Assembly (NCBI GenBank): GCA_963764315.1
Contig: CAVXSB010000018.1
Location: 1-64,000 of the forward strand
Source: DATLWN01 sp963764315
GTDB lineage: Bacteria > Pseudomonadota > Zetaproteobacteria > Mariprofundales > Mariprofundaceae
Length of the DNA stretch: 64,000 nt
Direction of reading: 5' to 3'
The notes beneath the pieces were generated by a model, which ran no database searches, was not told the DNA's origin, and was given only the letters and a program-made list of their open reading frames with translations. Each line of letters opens with the position of its first letter. Within the stretch, counting starts at the first letter, position 1. This document shows, in pieces, positions 1 to 11,438 of this stretch. Both the position numbers and the translations under genes were made by a program.

Positions 1-2
1 TA

Positions 3-113
3 TGCTTTGACGGTGTGCCGAATCAGCGTTGGCGCTATATGCTGCATGAATCCATTGTTTACGAACTCGGGTGCGACTGTCTCAGCCCTTCGGTTGTCGA
101 TGGTACGCCATGA
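3..113 (+). CDS. possible 3' end of an unidentified gene (partial)
   Basis: From base 3 a frame stays open for 36 codons to a TGA at 111-113. Its composition looks protein-like, with aromatic and charged residues in the stretch QRWRYMLHESIVYELGCDC. It would be the C-terminal tail of a protein entering from the left, converging on the epimerase gene and overlapping its last 32 bases. No family is recognised. It could equally be chance open frame in GC-rich DNA, since nothing upstream is visible. Confidence 0.3.
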   Translation, partial: CFDGVPNQRWRYMLHESIVYELGCDCLSPSVVDGTP

Positions 114-1098
114 ACCAGCCAACGAATTTCTCCACGCCATCCTTCAGGGGTGTATATGGCCTGAACCCTATGGCTTCGGCTAAATCGTCGATATCGGCAT
201 AGGTTGCTTCAACATCACCTGCCTGCATCGGCAATAGCTTCTTTGTCGCTTTCTTGCCCATGGCCAATTCGATTTCTTCGATGAATTTCATGAGATCCAC
301 GGGCTCATTGTTTCCAATGTTGTAGATGCGATATGGGGCATCGCTCGTGGCTGGGTCCGGATTCGCACGATCAAAGTCAGGGCTGGGATCGGCGGTCTTG
401 CCGAGGATTTCCACGACGCCTTCGACGACATCGTCGATATAGGTGAAATCGCGCCGCATCCTGCCATGGTTGAAGACATTGATCGGCTGCTCGTTCTGTA
501 TTGCTTTGGCGAAAATATACGGAGACATGTCCGGCCTTCCCCATGGCCCATAGACGGTGAAGAAGCGAAGCCCGGTGGTCGGAAGCCGGTACAGGTGGCT
601 GTAGGCATGTGCCATCAACTCATTCGATTTCTTGGTTGCGGCGTAAAGGCTGACGGGATGGTCGACATGATGGTGCTCGCTGAACGGCATGCTGGTGTTG
701 GAGCCGTATACGCTCGAACTGCTGGCATAGACGAGGTGTTGCACATCGTTATGGCGACAGCCTTCGAGCACATTCATGAATCCCACGACATTGCTATTGA
801 TGTAGGCATGCGGATGCTCCAGCGAATAGCGGACACCGGGTTGGGCGGCCAGATGCACGACGCGCTCGAATCCTTCCCCGGCAAAAAGACGCCGGGTCGA
901 ATCCTGATCCGAAAGATCCATCTGCATGAAGCTGAAGCGGGCATGAGGCTCGATTTGTCGCAGTCGATCCCGTTTCAGGTTCACATCGTAATAATCGTTG
1001 AGATTGTCGACACCAACCACATCATGCCCATCTCCGAGCAATTTTCCGGCTACGTGCATGCCGATGAATCCGGCTGCGCCGGTAACCAGGATTTTCAT
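82..1098 (-). CDS. UDP-glucuronate 4-epimerase-like NAD-dependent epimerase
   Basis: Extended short-chain dehydrogenase of 338 residues. The N-terminal Rossmann glycine motif is G7-x-x-G10-x-x-G13. A serine run at 126-129 precedes Tyr152-x-x-x-Lys156, the catalytic pair of the family. The early DNLNDYYDVNLKRDRL segment and the FFTVYGPWGRPDM segment are typical of the UDP-glucuronate/UDP-galacturonate 4-epimerase branch (CapI/LspL type) rather than GalE. The enzyme would supply UDP-galacturonate for surface polysaccharide. It is transcribed away from uvrA, with a 179-bp divergent intergenic region. Substrate assignment is from family resemblance only. Confidence 0.85.
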   Translation of the reverse strand: MKILVTGAAGFIGMHVAGKLLGDGHDVVGVDNLNDYYDVNLKRDRLRQIEPHARFSFMQMDLSDQDSTRRLFAGEGFERVVHLAAQPGVRYSLEHPHAYINSNVVGFMNVLEGCRHNDVQHLVYASSSSVYGSNTSMPFSEHHHVDHPVSLYAATKKSNELMAHAYSHLYRLPTTGLRFFTVYGPWGRPDMSPYIFAKAIQNEQPINVFNHGRMRRDFTYIDDVVEGVVEILGKTADPSPDFDRANPDPATSDAPYRIYNIGNNEPVDLMKFIEEIELAMGKKATKKLLPMQAGDVEATYADIDDLAEAIGFRPYTPLKDGVEKFVGWFMAYHRQPKG

Positions 1099-1277
1099 GG
1101 AGCGGCTTTCCGGTGGCGAATATCGATCATGGCATTCACTTTAATGAACCGGCAATGATTTCACCATACGGCAGTGTGATAATGACGTGCGAATAAACGC
1201 GACATCTCCATGGGCTGCGTTTTTTTGCCGGCACGCTACCATCGGCGGTCGCCCGCGTTTCGGGGCAAGGAGCAAGG

Positions 1278-4091
<2,814 letters not shown>

Positions 4092-4148
4092 AAGAGCCGA
4101 GCTTGTCCGAAGACCGCCCTGGCTCTAGCGTGGAGCGGCCGAGAGATT

Positions 4149-4616
4149 GTGGAGGATGCGATGCTGAACAAGGTGATGTTGATCGGAAACCTGGGCCAGG
4201 ACCCGGAAACGCGGTTTACCCAGGACGGCACCTGTGTGTGTAATATCCGCCTGGCGACCACCGAGCGGTTCAAGGACAGAAACGGCCAGCAGCAGGAGCG
4301 TACCGAATGGCACCGCGTGGTGCTGTGGGGCAAGCTCGGCGAGATCGCCAACCAGTATCTGAAGAAGGGTTCGCGCGTGTTCATCGAGGGCCGCATCGAG
4401 ACCCGCAAGTGGCAGGACAAGGAAGGCCAGGACCGCTACACGACGGAGATCCGCGCCAGCGAGATGAAGATGCTCGGCGGCGGTAGCCGCGGCGACGATT
4501 CCGGCGGTGCCGAGTCCTCCTCCCCGAGCCGTGCACCCTCGCGACCCAGCAACGATCCCTTCGCCGATTCGCCGGGTTTCGGCGACGTGCCGGTCGACGA
4601 CGACATCCCGTTTTAA
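4149..4616 (+). CDS. ssb: single-stranded DNA-binding protein
   Basis: Single-strand DNA-binding protein of replication, recombination and repair, 155 residues. An OB-fold domain fills roughly residues 1-108, beginning MLNKVMLIGNLGQDPE as in bacterial SSBs. A glycine/serine/proline-rich linker follows. The protein ends in the acidic tail DVPVDDDIPF, the peptide that recruits SSB partner proteins. A reading frame opens two codons earlier, but the ATG at 4149 or the in-frame ATG at 4161 are both possible; the latter matches the usual SSB N terminus and follows a GGAGGATG site. A strong terminator lies 34 bp downstream. Confidence 0.95.
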   Translation: MEDAMLNKVMLIGNLGQDPETRFTQDGTCVCNIRLATTERFKDRNGQQQERTEWHRVVLWGKLGEIANQYLKKGSRVFIEGRIETRKWQDKEGQDRYTTEIRASEMKMLGGGSRGDDSGGAESSSPSRAPSRPSNDPFADSPGFGDVPVDDDIPF

Positions 4617-4650
4617 CTTTCACCTAAGAATAGATCGTTAAATTATTTTG

Positions 4651-4678
4651 ATAAAGGCCCGTTTTTACGGGCCTTTAT
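4651..4678 (+). terminator. rho-independent terminator after ssb
   Basis: A perfect 12-bp stem (4651-4662 with 4667-4678, starting ATAAAGGCCCGT) closes a TTTT loop. A pyrimidine-rich tract follows. The A-rich and T-rich flanks make it usable in both directions, so it may also stop transcription of the convergent glucan phosphorylase gene that ends at 4760. Confidence 0.85.
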
Positions 4679-4759
4679 CTTTGTGGGTGCTGTAAAAAAA
4701 CATTCCGGCGGAGAAGACCGGTGCCGGCCTGCCGGGAGGAGAACCCGCGTTTTTGGCAC

Positions 4760-7273
4760 TCATCGGTACCAGAGGATGAGGCCGGCATCGAGCGGCACGC
4801 TGGCGCCAGCGTGGGCGGCGATGATGCGTGGCGTATAATCGGAGGCGGGGCGGTCGGCGGCCACGCTGCCCTCGAAGACATAGGCATTGGCTGTGCCGGC
4901 CAGCGGGGCACCGCGCTCCAGCTGCTGGCGCCAAGGTTCACCATCGTCGACGGCGTCGGCGTACAGCTCCACGCTGACGGCATCGGCTTCAATCTCGTCG
5001 AGGTAGACCTGCACCTCAAAGTGGTGGAGCTCGTCCTCATCCTTCCAGGAGACATTGCCGAAACGGATCATGGACCAGTGCTGCGCCAGCTGCCGGTTCC
5101 AGTCCTCCAGGGCCGAGGCCAGGCCCTCGACACGGTCCTGATAGGCGGTGGCCATGGGAAGGTAATAGGTGTCGACGTATTCGCGCAGCATGCGGTTGCT
5201 GGAGAACTGGGTGGTCAGCCTCGACATGCTCTCGCGCATGCGGTCGATCCATTCCCGCGGCAGGCCTAGCTCGTCGCGGCGGTAGAACGCCGGGATGATC
5301 TCGGATTCCAGCAGTTGGTAGAGCTGCTGTGCCTCGACGGCATCCCAGGCTGCGGTATCGGTATGCACGCCGTCGTCGCCGAGTGCCCAGCCGACGCCCG
5401 GCGTGAAGGCCTCGGCCCACCAGCCGTCCAGTTCGGACAGGTTCAGGCCGCCGTTGACCAGCACCTTCATGCCGCTGGTGCCGCTGGCCTCCCAGGAGCG
5501 GCGCGGTGTGTTGAGCCAGACATCCACGCCCTGCACCAGTTGCTGGGCCACGATCAGGTCGTAGTCCTCGACGAACACGACGCGCCCGTTGACCTCGGGG
5601 CGGGAGATGAATTCCTGCCACTGGTGCAGCATGCGCCTGCCCTCTTCATCCTTCGGATGGGCCTTGCCGGACATCACCAGTTGCACGGGGCGATCGTGGC
5701 AGCAAAGCAGGGAGAGCAGCCTTTCGGGCTCGTGCAGCAGCAGGTTGCTGCGCTTGTACTCGGCGAAGCGCCGGGCAAAGCCCAAGGTCAGCGCATCCGG
5801 GTCCAGTTGCTCTGCGTATTCGCGGGCCCGTTCCTGGCCGGTGCCGTGGCCGCGGTGCTGGCGCACCAGCCGCTCCTTGAGGAAGGACACCAGGTGCCGG
5901 CGGCTTTCGTTGCGCAGCCGCCACAGGTCCGCATCCTCCAGCTGTTGCAGGTCGGCCTCCAGGGATTCCAGCGAGCCGCGCCACCGCGATTTGCCGCAGG
6001 CCTGGGTCCATAGCGCGTCGGAGGCGGCGGAGTCCCAGCTCGGCACGTGCACGCCGTTGGTGACGTGCCCGACCGGCACCTCGTGTTCCGGCCAGCTTGG
6101 AAACAGCGGCTGGAAGATGCGCCGGCTGATTTCGCCGTGCAGATGGCTGACGCCGTTGACCGCGCCGGAGCCGCGTACGGCCAGGTAGGCCATATTGAAT
6201 GGCTCGTTGGCGTCGTTGGCGTCCCTGCGCCCGAGGGCGAGAAGCGCCCCGATATCGATGCCCAGCTGCCCGGCGTATTCGCGGAAATAAAGCGAAAACA
6301 ACTCCGGCGCGAAGCGGTCGAACCCGGCCGCCACCGGCGTATGCGTCGTGAACAGGTTGCCGGCGCGGGTGGCGCGCAGGCTGGTCCGGAAATCCTGCCC
6401 TGTGCGCTGCATGAAGTGGCGGATGCGTTCCAGGATGGCGAAGGCGGCGTGCCCCTCGTTCAGATGGCAAATCGGGCAATCCATGCCCAGGCGCTCCAGC
6501 AGTCGCCAGCCGCCGATGCCCAGCACCATCTCCTGCTGCAGCCGCATCTCCGGTCCGCCGCCGTACAGCTCGCTGGTGATACTGCGGTCGCCGGGGTAGT
6601 TGATCGGATCGTTGCTGTCCAGCAGGAGCAGCGAACGGCGTCCCACCTGGGCCAGCCAGGTGCGGAGCCGCAGCTGGCGTCCGGGCAACTCGATGCTGAT
6701 ATGCACCCATTCGCCCTTCTGGTCCCGTAGCGGCACCACCGGCAGCATGCTCGGGTCGTTGAACGGATAGAACTCCAGCTGTTCGCCGTCGGCGTTCAGG
6801 GCCTGACGGAAATAGCCCTGCTGGTACAGCAGTCCGATGCCGACGACCGGCACATCCAGGTCGCAGGCCGTCTTCATGTAATCGCCGGCCAACACCCCCA
6901 GACCGCCCGAATAGATCGGCAGCGATTCGCTGAGCCCGAATTCCATGCAGAAATAGGCGATGGTGCCGGTGATCCCGTCCGCATGCCTGGGCGGGAACCA
7001 GGTCTCGGCACGCTCATACTCGTCGCGCGCCCGCATCTGCTGCTGCAGCAGGTCCAGGAAATGGACATCGCTGGCCAACTCGCCCAGCCGCTGGTCGGAG
7101 ACGGATTCGAGGATCTGCCAGGGGTTGCCGGTGACCTGCCACTGCTCGGCATCGACTGCTCGCCACAGCTCGTCGGTGCCGTGGTGCCAGGTCCAGCGCA
7201 GGTCCAGGGCCAGTGTGGCCAGTCCTTCCAGGGCCTGGGGAAGGGGGCGGGGGAGGTAGTGGGCGATCTGCAT
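4760..7273 (-). CDS. glgP: alpha-glucan (glycogen) phosphorylase, GT35 family
   Basis: Phosphorolysis of alpha-1,4-glucan to glucose-1-phosphate, cytoplasmic. At 837 residues it belongs to the subfamily with an N-terminal DUF3417 region, seen in the opening stretch that includes LALDLRWTWHHGTDELW. The pyridoxal-phosphate motif EASGTSGMK is present around residue 600, followed by VNGGLNLSELDGWWAE. Other conserved segments are TTHTPVAAGFDRF and FARRFAEYKR. The start has a GGAG site 8 bases upstream. The gene lies 36 bp downstream of the proton ATPase gene on the same strand, so the two may be cotranscribed. Confidence 0.93.
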   Translation of the reverse strand: MQIAHYLPRPLPQALEGLATLALDLRWTWHHGTDELWRAVDAEQWQVTGNPWQILESVSDQRLGELASDVHFLDLLQQQMRARDEYERAETWFPPRHADGITGTIAYFCMEFGLSESLPIYSGGLGVLAGDYMKTACDLDVPVVGIGLLYQQGYFRQALNADGEQLEFYPFNDPSMLPVVPLRDQKGEWVHISIELPGRQLRLRTWLAQVGRRSLLLLDSNDPINYPGDRSITSELYGGGPEMRLQQEMVLGIGGWRLLERLGMDCPICHLNEGHAAFAILERIRHFMQRTGQDFRTSLRATRAGNLFTTHTPVAAGFDRFAPELFSLYFREYAGQLGIDIGALLALGRRDANDANEPFNMAYLAVRGSGAVNGVSHLHGEISRRIFQPLFPSWPEHEVPVGHVTNGVHVPSWDSAASDALWTQACGKSRWRGSLESLEADLQQLEDADLWRLRNESRRHLVSFLKERLVRQHRGHGTGQERAREYAEQLDPDALTLGFARRFAEYKRSNLLLHEPERLLSLLCCHDRPVQLVMSGKAHPKDEEGRRMLHQWQEFISRPEVNGRVVFVEDYDLIVAQQLVQGVDVWLNTPRRSWEASGTSGMKVLVNGGLNLSELDGWWAEAFTPGVGWALGDDGVHTDTAAWDAVEAQQLYQLLESEIIPAFYRRDELGLPREWIDRMRESMSRLTTQFSSNRMLREYVDTYYLPMATAYQDRVEGLASALEDWNRQLAQHWSMIRFGNVSWKDEDELHHFEVQVYLDEIEADAVSVELYADAVDDGEPWRQQLERGAPLAGTANAYVFEGSVAADRPASDYTPRIIAAHAGASVPLDAGLILWYR

Positions 7274-7309
7274 GGCTGAAGACTCCGGTCTATGTGGCGG
7301 ATGCCCGGA

Positions 7310-9871
7310 TCATCGTGAGGCACCGTGACGGCCGTGCCGATGATGGACGGGTTTGTGGGTCGTGGCTGCATGGGAGGTCATCGGCTGCTGCACGTGCGCC
7401 AGGAAGGTCTGGTGGCGCGCATTGGCGTGATCGAGGTGGCGGTAGACCATCAGCTTGGCCCAGTCGGTGACCAGCGCCCAGGTGAAGGAATAGGCCCAGA
7501 TCAGGCCGATGGAGCGCCAGCCGATGGGGGTGACCAGGCCGAAGAAGCCGTAGGCCACGAGGATGGTGGCGGCCACCTTGGTACCCACCGCCGACCAGAT
7601 CATGATGGGCGCGGGATAGGGCTTCTTCAGAAAGAAGCCCTTGCTGCGGGAGATGAACAGCGTCAGGTGACCGGCGACAGCCATTTTCAGGAAGATGAAG
7701 CTCTGGACCTGGGCGGTGTCCAGATGCAGCACGTCCACGGCCACGAACAGCATCAGGAAGCTGCCGGCGACCCCGGTCAGGCCCATGACCGTGGAGACCA
7801 GGATTACCCGGTGCATCTCCCAGCGTACCGGCTTGGGGTCCAGCGCCGTATGGTCGTAGGCGATGGTCATGATCGGCACGTCGTTGAAGAAGGCCAGCAG
7901 GATGATCATGATCGCCGTGATCGGATAGAAATTGAACACCAGCATGGCGAGCACGACGAAGACCATGATGCGGATGGTCTCGGTGATGCGGTAGATGGCA
8001 TAGGAGTTCATGCGCTCGAAGATGCGCCGGGCCTCCTCGATGGCGCGCACGATGACCGACAGGCCGGGGGCGGTGAGCACCAGGTCGGCGGCGGCGCGGG
8101 CGGCGTCGGTGGCACCCGAGACGGCGATGCCCACCTCGGCCTGCTTCAGGGCCGGCGAGTCGTTGACGCCGTCGCCGGTCATGCCGACGATATGTCCCCG
8201 CGCCTGTAGGGCCTTGACGATATTGAACTTGTGTTCCGGGAATACCTGGGCGAAGCCGTCGCTCTGCTCCACCTGCTCGGCGGTGGCCTCATCGATGGCC
8301 GCGCCTTCGGCATCGAACAGGTTGCCGGCCAGGCGAATGTTGGGCCCCAGTGTCAGCGTGCTGGCCATCTCGCGGGCGATGGCCATGTTGTCGCCGGTGA
8401 CCATCTTCACCTGCACCCCGTGCTTCTCGGCATCCTGGATGGTGCTGGCGGAATCCTCCCGCGGCGGATCGAACAGCGGCAGGATGCCCAGGAACGTCCA
8501 GTCCCCATCACCCTCGGTCCGCGCCACGCCGAGCGTGCGGTAGCCCTTGGCGGCGAACGCATTGACCGCCTGCTCCGCCTTGGCGCGCGTGTCCGCATCG
8601 ACCTTCGACATGTCCAGGATTACCTGCGGCGCTCCCTTGGTCACGCCGAAGGTGTTGCCGCTGTCGTCCTTGATCGTGGCCTCGGTGCGCTTGCCGACCG
8701 GATCGAAGGGTACGAATTTCAGCTGCTGGTATGGTGTGAGGGCGTCAGGATTCTTGAGCCCGGCGAGGACGGCAAGATCGATGGCATCCTGGTCCTCTGC
8801 CTTCGAGGCCAGGGAGGCGGCGAGCAACAGCTCGTCGCGGTCCTTTGCGCCCAACAGCAGCGGGTCGCCGAGCGTCAGCTTGTTCTGGGTCAGGGTACCG
8901 GTTTTGTCCGAGCACAGGATATCCATGCCGGCCATTTCCTCGATGGCCTCCAGGCGCGACAGGATGGCCTTCATCCTTGATAAGGCCACCGCCCCCACCG
9001 CCATGGTCACCGACAGCACCGCCGGCATGGCCACGGGAATGGAGGCCACGACCAGGATCAGCGCGAACTGGATCAGTTCCAACAGTGGCGTGTGGCGGAA
9101 GAGCTGGACGATGATCAGCAGCGCCGCCAGCCCCAGGCTCAGGTAGATCAGGTAATCGCCGATGCGCAGCACAGCCTTCTGGAAATGCGATACCGTGCTG
9201 GCGGATTCCACCAGCATTGCCGTCTGTCCGAAATAGGTGTTGGAGCCGGTGCCGGTAACGAGGGCGAGCATCTCCCCCTGCTTGGCCACCGATCCCGAAT
9301 AGGCGACATCGCCGACCGCCTTGTTCACCGGCAGGGATTCCCCGGTCAGGGCGGACTGGTCGATGCTCAGATAATCGCCGTCGACGAGCTTGGCATCGGC
9401 CGGGATGATGTCGCCGAGGCGCAGGCGTATCACATCCCCGGGTACCAGCTGCTTGGCATCGATCTCCTGCCACTTTTTATCGCGCAGCACCCGGCTTTTG
9501 AGGGCCAGGCTCTGTTTCAGGGCCTCCACGGCGTTGCCGGCCTTGTATTCCTGCCAGAAACCGACCGCGGCATTGAAAATCAACAGGGCCAGGATAATCG
9601 CGAAGTCGGCCCAATGACGGACGATAAGGGAAAGAATGGCGGCGATTTCGATCATCCACGGGATGGGTCCCCAGAAATAGCCGAGGAATTTGAGCAGGGG
9701 ATTGGTCTTCTTTTCCTCCAGCGCATTGGGCCCGTAATGCGCCAGCCGCTGTGCCGCCTCTCCGGCGGAAAGCCCGGCCGTCATGCTGCTGCCCAATGCC
9801 TCGAACAGAGCATCCGCGCTCATGTGCTCGGCATCCTCTTTCTTCAGCAGCGTCGGTATGGGGTTCGGCAT
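7310..9871 (-). CDS. plasma-membrane proton-efflux P-type ATPase (P3A type)
   Basis: ATP-driven H+ exporter of the fungal/plant plasma-membrane type, 853 residues. It has the actuator TGES loop (SALTGESLPV), the phosphorylated aspartate in CSDKTGTLTQ (Asp322) and the hinge MTGDGVNDSPALKQAEVGIA. Several hydrophobic helices lie at both ends. The annotated start is the ATG at 9871, preceded by AAAGGAAG; the open frame extends 13 codons further upstream without a better site. A histidine-rich C-terminal tail (HAATTHKPVHHRHGRHG) is unusual and could be metal- or pH-sensitive. In bacteria this family is often found in acid- or metal-exposed species. Confidence 0.92.
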   Translation of the reverse strand: MPNPIPTLLKKEDAEHMSADALFEALGSSMTAGLSAGEAAQRLAHYGPNALEEKKTNPLLKFLGYFWGPIPWMIEIAAILSLIVRHWADFAIILALLIFNAAVGFWQEYKAGNAVEALKQSLALKSRVLRDKKWQEIDAKQLVPGDVIRLRLGDIIPADAKLVDGDYLSIDQSALTGESLPVNKAVGDVAYSGSVAKQGEMLALVTGTGSNTYFGQTAMLVESASTVSHFQKAVLRIGDYLIYLSLGLAALLIIVQLFRHTPLLELIQFALILVVASIPVAMPAVLSVTMAVGAVALSRMKAILSRLEAIEEMAGMDILCSDKTGTLTQNKLTLGDPLLLGAKDRDELLLAASLASKAEDQDAIDLAVLAGLKNPDALTPYQQLKFVPFDPVGKRTEATIKDDSGNTFGVTKGAPQVILDMSKVDADTRAKAEQAVNAFAAKGYRTLGVARTEGDGDWTFLGILPLFDPPREDSASTIQDAEKHGVQVKMVTGDNMAIAREMASTLTLGPNIRLAGNLFDAEGAAIDEATAEQVEQSDGFAQVFPEHKFNIVKALQARGHIVGMTGDGVNDSPALKQAEVGIAVSGATDAARAAADLVLTAPGLSVIVRAIEEARRIFERMNSYAIYRITETIRIMVFVVLAMLVFNFYPITAIMIILLAFFNDVPIMTIAYDHTALDPKPVRWEMHRVILVSTVMGLTGVAGSFLMLFVAVDVLHLDTAQVQSFIFLKMAVAGHLTLFISRSKGFFLKKPYPAPIMIWSAVGTKVAATILVAYGFFGLVTPIGWRSIGLIWAYSFTWALVTDWAKLMVYRHLDHANARHQTFLAHVQQPMTSHAATTHKPVHHRHGRHGASR

Positions 9872-10277
9872 GACAAAGCTTCCTTTCCCGGTGGTCGGCG
9901 GCAGCCGCAAGGCTTCGGGTGCATATCGGAAAGATCATAGCCCCCTTACCCATACGCCGGGAGGGGAATCCCCTCGCCTTGACAGGGGATGGTGGCCATG
10001 CACCTTGGCCGTGTGTGGGTATAGGCGTTCCGGCGGCATGGCAAATCGCCCATGGGGATGTCCAGCCTCACGCCCGGCCCACGGCTTCCAGGGCCTGATC
10101 GTGGCCCCAATAAAGTGCTGCCGTCAAGCCGGCGCAGGGTGCGCACGAAGGTTGGCTGGCAGGCTGCAGGCGTTGCCACTATCATCATCCATCGCCCTGT
10201 GGCCAAATACATTCAGGGGTTTGCGCGGCGTAGCCGCCGTTTGCCATCGACAGACCCTTGAAAGAGGAGCGGTACGG
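9872..10277. other. divergent intergenic region, no gene
   Basis: This 406-bp gap separates the H+-ATPase gene and the metallophosphoesterase gene, which diverge, so it must hold both promoters. The only clear structure is a perfect hairpin at 9961-9975 (GAGGGG-AAT-CCCCTC). A TTGACA hexamer follows nearby at about 9979 but without a convincing -10 at the right distance. Open frames crossing it lack ribosome sites and protein-like composition. Confidence 0.6.
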
Positions 10278-11396
10278 ATGCCTGCCTCCCGGAGGAGATC
10301 CCCTTCACTGCGGCTGATGCTGATCCTGCTGGCCTATGGCGGGATCCAGTTCTACGTCGCCGACAAGGCCATGCCCGTGCTCGGGGCCGGTGCCTGGGAT
10401 GGGCTGCCGGCCATCTGGGCGGCGGCCATGCTGTTTGCCCCCTTCCTGCTCTGGCGGCTGGAGAGCCATACCGCCTACCATATCCCCGCCGTGATCGGGG
10501 CCTGGCTCATCTATGGCTGGATGGGCTTCTCTTTCGTGTTCTTCTGGATCGGCCTGGCGCTCACCCTGCTGGATACGGCCATGCGCCTGTCGGGCCTGGC
10601 CCTGCCTTTCTCCCCGTCCGGCTTCCCTGTCCTGGCGGGCTTGAGCCTGGCGGTATGGACCTATGGCTTCGTCGCCGCCCGGCGCGTCCGCATCGAGCGG
10701 GTATCCCTGGTTTCCGACAGGCTGCCGCCGGGTTTTCCGGGCCTGCGCCTGGTGCAGATCTCCGACCTGCATCTGGGCGTGCTGATCGGCAGGCAGCGCC
10801 TGGACCGGGTGTTGAGCGGGATCCGGAGCCTGGCGCCGGACATCGTGATCTCCACCGGCGATCTGGTCGATGCCCAGGCGCATTTCCTGGATGGACTGTC
10901 GTCGGGCTTCGCCGAGCTGCAGCCACCGCTCGGCAAGTTTGCGGTCACCGGCAACCATGAACGCTATGCGGGCCTTGCCCATGCCCTGGACTTCCATGCC
11001 CGTTCCGGCTTCAGGCTGCTCCGGGGTGAGGCGGTGGAGGTGGCGGGCATCGTGCTGGCCGGCGTCGACGATCCGGCCGTGACGGGTGAGAGCGAGGATG
11101 ATGCCGGCGTGCTGGCCGGGATTCCGGGCGACCGCTTTGTCGTGTTCCTGAAACATCAGCCGATCGTCGATACCAGGGCGCGTTTCGATCTGCAGCTGTC
11201 CGGGCATACGCACAAGGGGCAGATCTTCCCGTTCGGCCTGCTGGTGCGGCTGGCCTATCCCGTGGTGGCGGGGCTGCATGCCTTGCCGAATGGTGCCCAT
11301 ATCTATGTCAGCCGCGGCACGGGGACCTGGGGGCCGCCGATCCGCCTGTTTTCCCCACCGGAGATCACGCTGATCGAGTTGAAGCGGCCATCGTGA
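10278..11396 (+). CDS. membrane-anchored calcineurin-like metallophosphoesterase
   Basis: Predicted membrane phosphoesterase of 372 residues, similar in layout to YkuE/YaeI-type proteins. About four N-terminal hydrophobic helices (residues 12-150) precede a metallophosphoesterase domain with all metal-binding blocks: ISDLHLG (161-167), STGDLVD, GNHE (225-228), LKHQPIV and GHTHKGQ (309-315). The ATG at 10278 has an AAAGAGGAG site. The frame stays open upstream, but that stretch is low-quality protein. YaeI-type relatives cleave UDP-2,3-diacylglucosamine-like or phospholipid substrates; the substrate here is not determinable from sequence. Confidence 0.85.
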   Translation: MPASRRRSPSLRLMLILLAYGGIQFYVADKAMPVLGAGAWDGLPAIWAAAMLFAPFLLWRLESHTAYHIPAVIGAWLIYGWMGFSFVFFWIGLALTLLDTAMRLSGLALPFSPSGFPVLAGLSLAVWTYGFVAARRVRIERVSLVSDRLPPGFPGLRLVQISDLHLGVLIGRQRLDRVLSGIRSLAPDIVISTGDLVDAQAHFLDGLSSGFAELQPPLGKFAVTGNHERYAGLAHALDFHARSGFRLLRGEAVEVAGIVLAGVDDPAVTGESEDDAGVLAGIPGDRFVVFLKHQPIVDTRARFDLQLSGHTHKGQIFPFGLLVRLAYPVVAGLHALPNGAHIYVSRGTGTWGPPIRLFSPPEITLIELKRPS

Positions 11397-11438
11397 CCTG
11401 ATGATGGCAGGTATCCCGGACACAGGGGTGGCATCGGC

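Noticed and set aside
1099..1277. LexA/SOS box before uvrA
   Set aside because: No CTGT-N8-ACAG palindrome or close variant was found in this region or between uvrA and ssb.
9783..10277. 165-codon N-terminal extension of the metallophosphoesterase frame
   Set aside because: It overlaps the H+-ATPase start, is unlike any domain, and the ATG at 10278 has a good ribosome site and the family N terminus.
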